Shown in pieces: positions 7,417 through 9,018 of a stretch of DNA of 9,018 nucleotides (its first letter is position 1; each line of letters starts with the position of its first letter). The notes beneath the pieces are model-generated. The model saw nothing but the letters and a program-made list of their open reading frames with translations, ran no database searches and was not told the DNA's origin. The position numbers were made by a program, and so were the translations under genes. The DNA is taken from NCBI GenBank assembly GCA_029549705.1, contig JAKPIR010000059.1, forward strand, positions 1 to 9,018, in the 5' to 3' direction. Origin of the DNA: Pseudomonadota bacterium. Its GTDB lineage: Bacteria > Pseudomonadota > Gammaproteobacteria > Burkholderiales > Methylophilaceae.

Positions 7417-7459
7417 AATATGGGTTTTTTCTGATGTTTAGCATCGCACATGAACTCGC

Positions 7460-7474
7460 TGACATATTACGTCA
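7460..7474. other. Near-palindrome in the spacer between the FecR gene and rarA
   Basis: TGACATATTACGTCA has arms TGAC/GTCA with further symmetry inside, lying 44 bp upstream of the rarA start in an 89-bp spacer. It could be an operator-like site, but the spacer shows no convincing promoter on the minus strand and no terminator for the FecR gene. Function is not assigned. Confidence 0.25.
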
Positions 7475-7505
7475 TATTGCAATGATAAACATTCACCCAA
7501 TATTT

Positions 7506-8819
7506 TCAATCATTAGATTTTTTTGTGATGTTGCCTAACAAAGTTTGATTGGATATCACCACAGTGTCGCCAGTCACCCCTTCTTGCAAGGTATAGGTCA
7601 TCTTAGCCAATGATAAATTGGTTGGCTCTAGCTGTGCAGCGTTTACCGTGAGCAAGCCATCATTGCCGGGACCCGTTGTTTTAAGCGTGGAACTTGTGAA
7701 AGGAATATTGCCAGTAGTTGAATTGAGTGTTGCTTTCATTTCAGCGGATATTTTTCGATTATCCAGCACACCGCCCACAAACTTATCGGACTGCACATCA
7801 AAATTTGCTTTGTAGTTTGAGAAATTCACTTTTAATGTCGAGGTTAAATTGGCAGTGGATGTCGTCAGCGCCCCTAAATAACTACCTGAAAAACTAATGG
7901 GTGTTGTGGCACTATATTCGGCTTTGGCACGTAGACTATGTAATTGCGGCAAGCCTGCTAATCCACCTTCTAGTAGACCAGTAGACTTTTTATCGAGTTC
8001 GGCCAATATCAAAACTGGTATTGCTTTAGTGATTTCTTCATTGGGTTCATCGCTTTTATTTGCATCGACTTTATTATCCGCCACAGAAAAGTGTTTTTCT
8101 TTTTCCAATACTGCAACTTTTGTAGTCTGATCTATCTCCTCAATTTTGGCACTGGCGTCTTTTTGATGTTCGGTACTTCCCACCCCTGCTTTTCTTGGCG
8201 CTGCGGCACTGATTTTAACTTCTTGCGCGCTATATTGCGGCGGTTGTTTACCATCGGTTTCACCCGTTTGGCCTTGATATAAAATTAAGATACCCTGGCT
8301 GTTTTCAAGATATGCTGCACCGTCACCTACCGTCACACGTAGCACGCCATCTTTAAATTCACTGAGTGTTTCAGTACCACGAATTCCAATGGTCGCAACC
8401 GGTGTATTCATGCGCCATGCCTGCTTATTTGATTTACCGATTAAGCCGGTAATTGCCCTCAAACCACCTTTGACTAAGCGAAAAAAGCCTTTTTCAGTAC
8501 CATCAGCTTGGCCTGAGAAATGGTAATCTTCCACCTTAAACTCTGTATTTGGCTGAAACGACATATAGCCGCCATCAATAAAGCGCACTTGCGCACGCCC
8601 GTCTGTCGTTTGAATCATGTCACCATTTTCAATGGCGGCACCTTTTGTAAGCGTTCTGCTTGTACCATTCGCGTCAATAACTGTGACATTTCCTGTCACA
8701 AATTGTACCTTGCCAACTTCTGCATTCGCTAGCATGGGTAATGCTGCTACAAACAAAAATGCCATTAACACTTTGATGCTGATGTTGTTTTTTTTCAATA
8801 TAATCATATCCATAGCCAT
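7506..8819 (-). CDS. Exported FecR-domain protein with charged linker and beta-rich C-terminal region
   Basis: The role is unknown. From ATG 8819 the protein has 437 aa. Residues 1-33 form a Sec signal peptide with hydrophobic core VLMAFLFVAALPML and a likely cut after ANA33. Residues about 66-165 form a FecR domain (PF04773 type): ENGDMIQTTDGRAQVRF, then the signature MNTPVATIGIRGTE at 137-150. Residues about 205-265 are a polar, charged linker. Residues about 305-430 are Ser/Thr/Asn-rich with alternating hydrophobic residues, suggesting beta strands. There is no cytoplasmic anti-sigma helix region and no sigma-factor gene beside it, so it is not a classical FecR regulator. ATG 8819 is preferred because AAAGGA (complement of 8827-8832) lies 7 nt before it. 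Alternatives are ATG 8843 and TTG 8861. Immediately upstream on the same strand is the end of a probable outer-membrane protein gene. Confidence 0.8.
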   Translation of the reverse strand: MAMDMIILKKNNISIKVLMAFLFVAALPMLANAEVGKVQFVTGNVTVIDANGTSRTLTKGAAIENGDMIQTTDGRAQVRFIDGGYMSFQPNTEFKVEDYHFSGQADGTEKGFFRLVKGGLRAITGLIGKSNKQAWRMNTPVATIGIRGTETLSEFKDGVLRVTVGDGAAYLENSQGILILYQGQTGETDGKQPPQYSAQEVKISAAAPRKAGVGSTEHQKDASAKIEEIDQTTKVAVLEKEKHFSVADNKVDANKSDEPNEEITKAIPVLILAELDKKSTGLLEGGLAGLPQLHSLRAKAEYSATTPISFSGSYLGALTTSTANLTSTLKVNFSNYKANFDVQSDKFVGGVLDNRKISAEMKATLNSTTGNIPFTSSTLKTTGPGNDGLLTVNAAQLEPTNLSLAKMTYTLQEGVTGDTVVISNQTLLGNITKKSND

Positions 8820-8844
8820 GTTTACATCCTTTGCTTTCGCCATA

Positions 8845-8889
8845 TTTTCCAACCATCGCAAATTTTCTCACCATCGTTAAGATGAGAAA
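8845..8889. repeat. Direct and inverted repeats upstream of the FecR gene
   Basis: TTTTCCAACCATCG (8845-8858) recurs as TTTTCTCACCATCG (8863-8876), 12 of 14 identical with an 18-bp period. The second copy also forms an inverted repeat: TTTCTCA (8864-8870) with TGAGAAA (8883-8889). These lie just downstream, on the minus strand, of a perfect TTGACA (complement of 8901-8906), where a promoter -10 and start site would be. They could be an operator or an mRNA leader hairpin. No good -10 box is seen at 16-18 bp from the TTGACA. Confidence 0.4.
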
Positions 8890-8947
8890 GTATTGAGTAA
8901 TGTCAAGTTTTAACAATCAACACATGCAATTTATATACCCAGCGCAT

Positions 8948-9018
8948 TTACCAATGAAAATCTTTTCTGACACTCACCGAAAACATGGTGCGATCAAACG
9001 CATTGATGACTGTATTTG
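8948..9018 (-). CDS. C-terminal end of a probable outer-membrane beta-barrel protein (truncated by window edge)
   Basis: On the minus strand one frame is open from the window edge to a TAA at 8948-8950, giving 22 codons that end in FDRTMFSVSVRKDFHW. The pattern of alternating hydrophobic residues and a terminal aromatic (Trp, with Phe at -2) is the usual last strand and BAM-recognition signal of outer-membrane barrels. The other two minus-strand frames close with stops inside this stretch. The gene is on the same strand as the FecR-domain gene, with 128 bp between its stop and the preferred FecR start. The family cannot be told from so little sequence. Confidence 0.55.
   Translation of the reverse strand, partial: NTVINAFDRTMFSVSVRKDFHW

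Noticed and set aside
8820..8861. 14-residue extension of the FecR-domain protein from TTG 8861
   Set aside because: It would place extra charged residues before the signal peptide. ATG 8819 has the best Shine-Dalgarno, although ATG 8843 cannot be fully excluded.
8617..8880. Plus-strand open frame with hydrophobic segments opposite the FecR gene start
   Set aside because: The hydrophobic stretch is the antisense of the signal peptide and FecR coding region; no ribosome-binding site supports it.

Overview
The window looks like chromosomal core DNA from a moderately AT-rich betaproteobacterium. My best guess is the Methylophilaceae (Methylotenera-like). That guess rests on recalled protein similarity, the EarP / EF-P-Arg32 pair, and the rarA-serS order; it was not checked by a search. 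I see no insertion sequence, CRISPR array, tRNA or rRNA.

Left part, plus strand (1-4531): the 3' part of greB (transcript cleavage factor) is followed closely by earP (EF-P arginine rhamnosyltransferase). Next come efp (EF-P with the modifiable Arg32), rpiA (ribose-5-phosphate isomerase A) and mltF (lytic transglycosylase F). A consensus-like promoter for efp overlaps the earP stop codon, and efp ends in a clear rho-independent terminator. rpiA and mltF are 62 bp apart with no terminator between them, so they may share a transcript. EarP and EF-P form a functional pair: EarP puts rhamnose on Arg32 of EF-P so that it can rescue ribosomes stalled at polyproline.

Middle, 4532-4649: convergent intergenic region with a perfect 16-bp hairpin whose T-tract lies on the minus strand, so it mainly terminates serS.

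Right part, minus strand (4650-9018): in transcription order, the last 22 codons of a probable outer-membrane beta-barrel protein, an exported FecR-domain protein, rarA (replication-associated AAA+ ATPase), then serS (seryl-tRNA synthetase). rarA-serS is a conserved pair. The FecR-type protein has a cleavable signal peptide and no sigma-factor partner in view, so it is not a classical anti-sigma regulator.

The least explained parts are the 169-bp rarA-serS spacer, which holds a 142-bp element with 21-bp inverted ends and the likely serS promoter, and the FecR/outer-membrane pair at the right edge with a repeat-rich leader. I do not see a convincing undescribed multi-gene system; most of the window is conserved housekeeping DNA.
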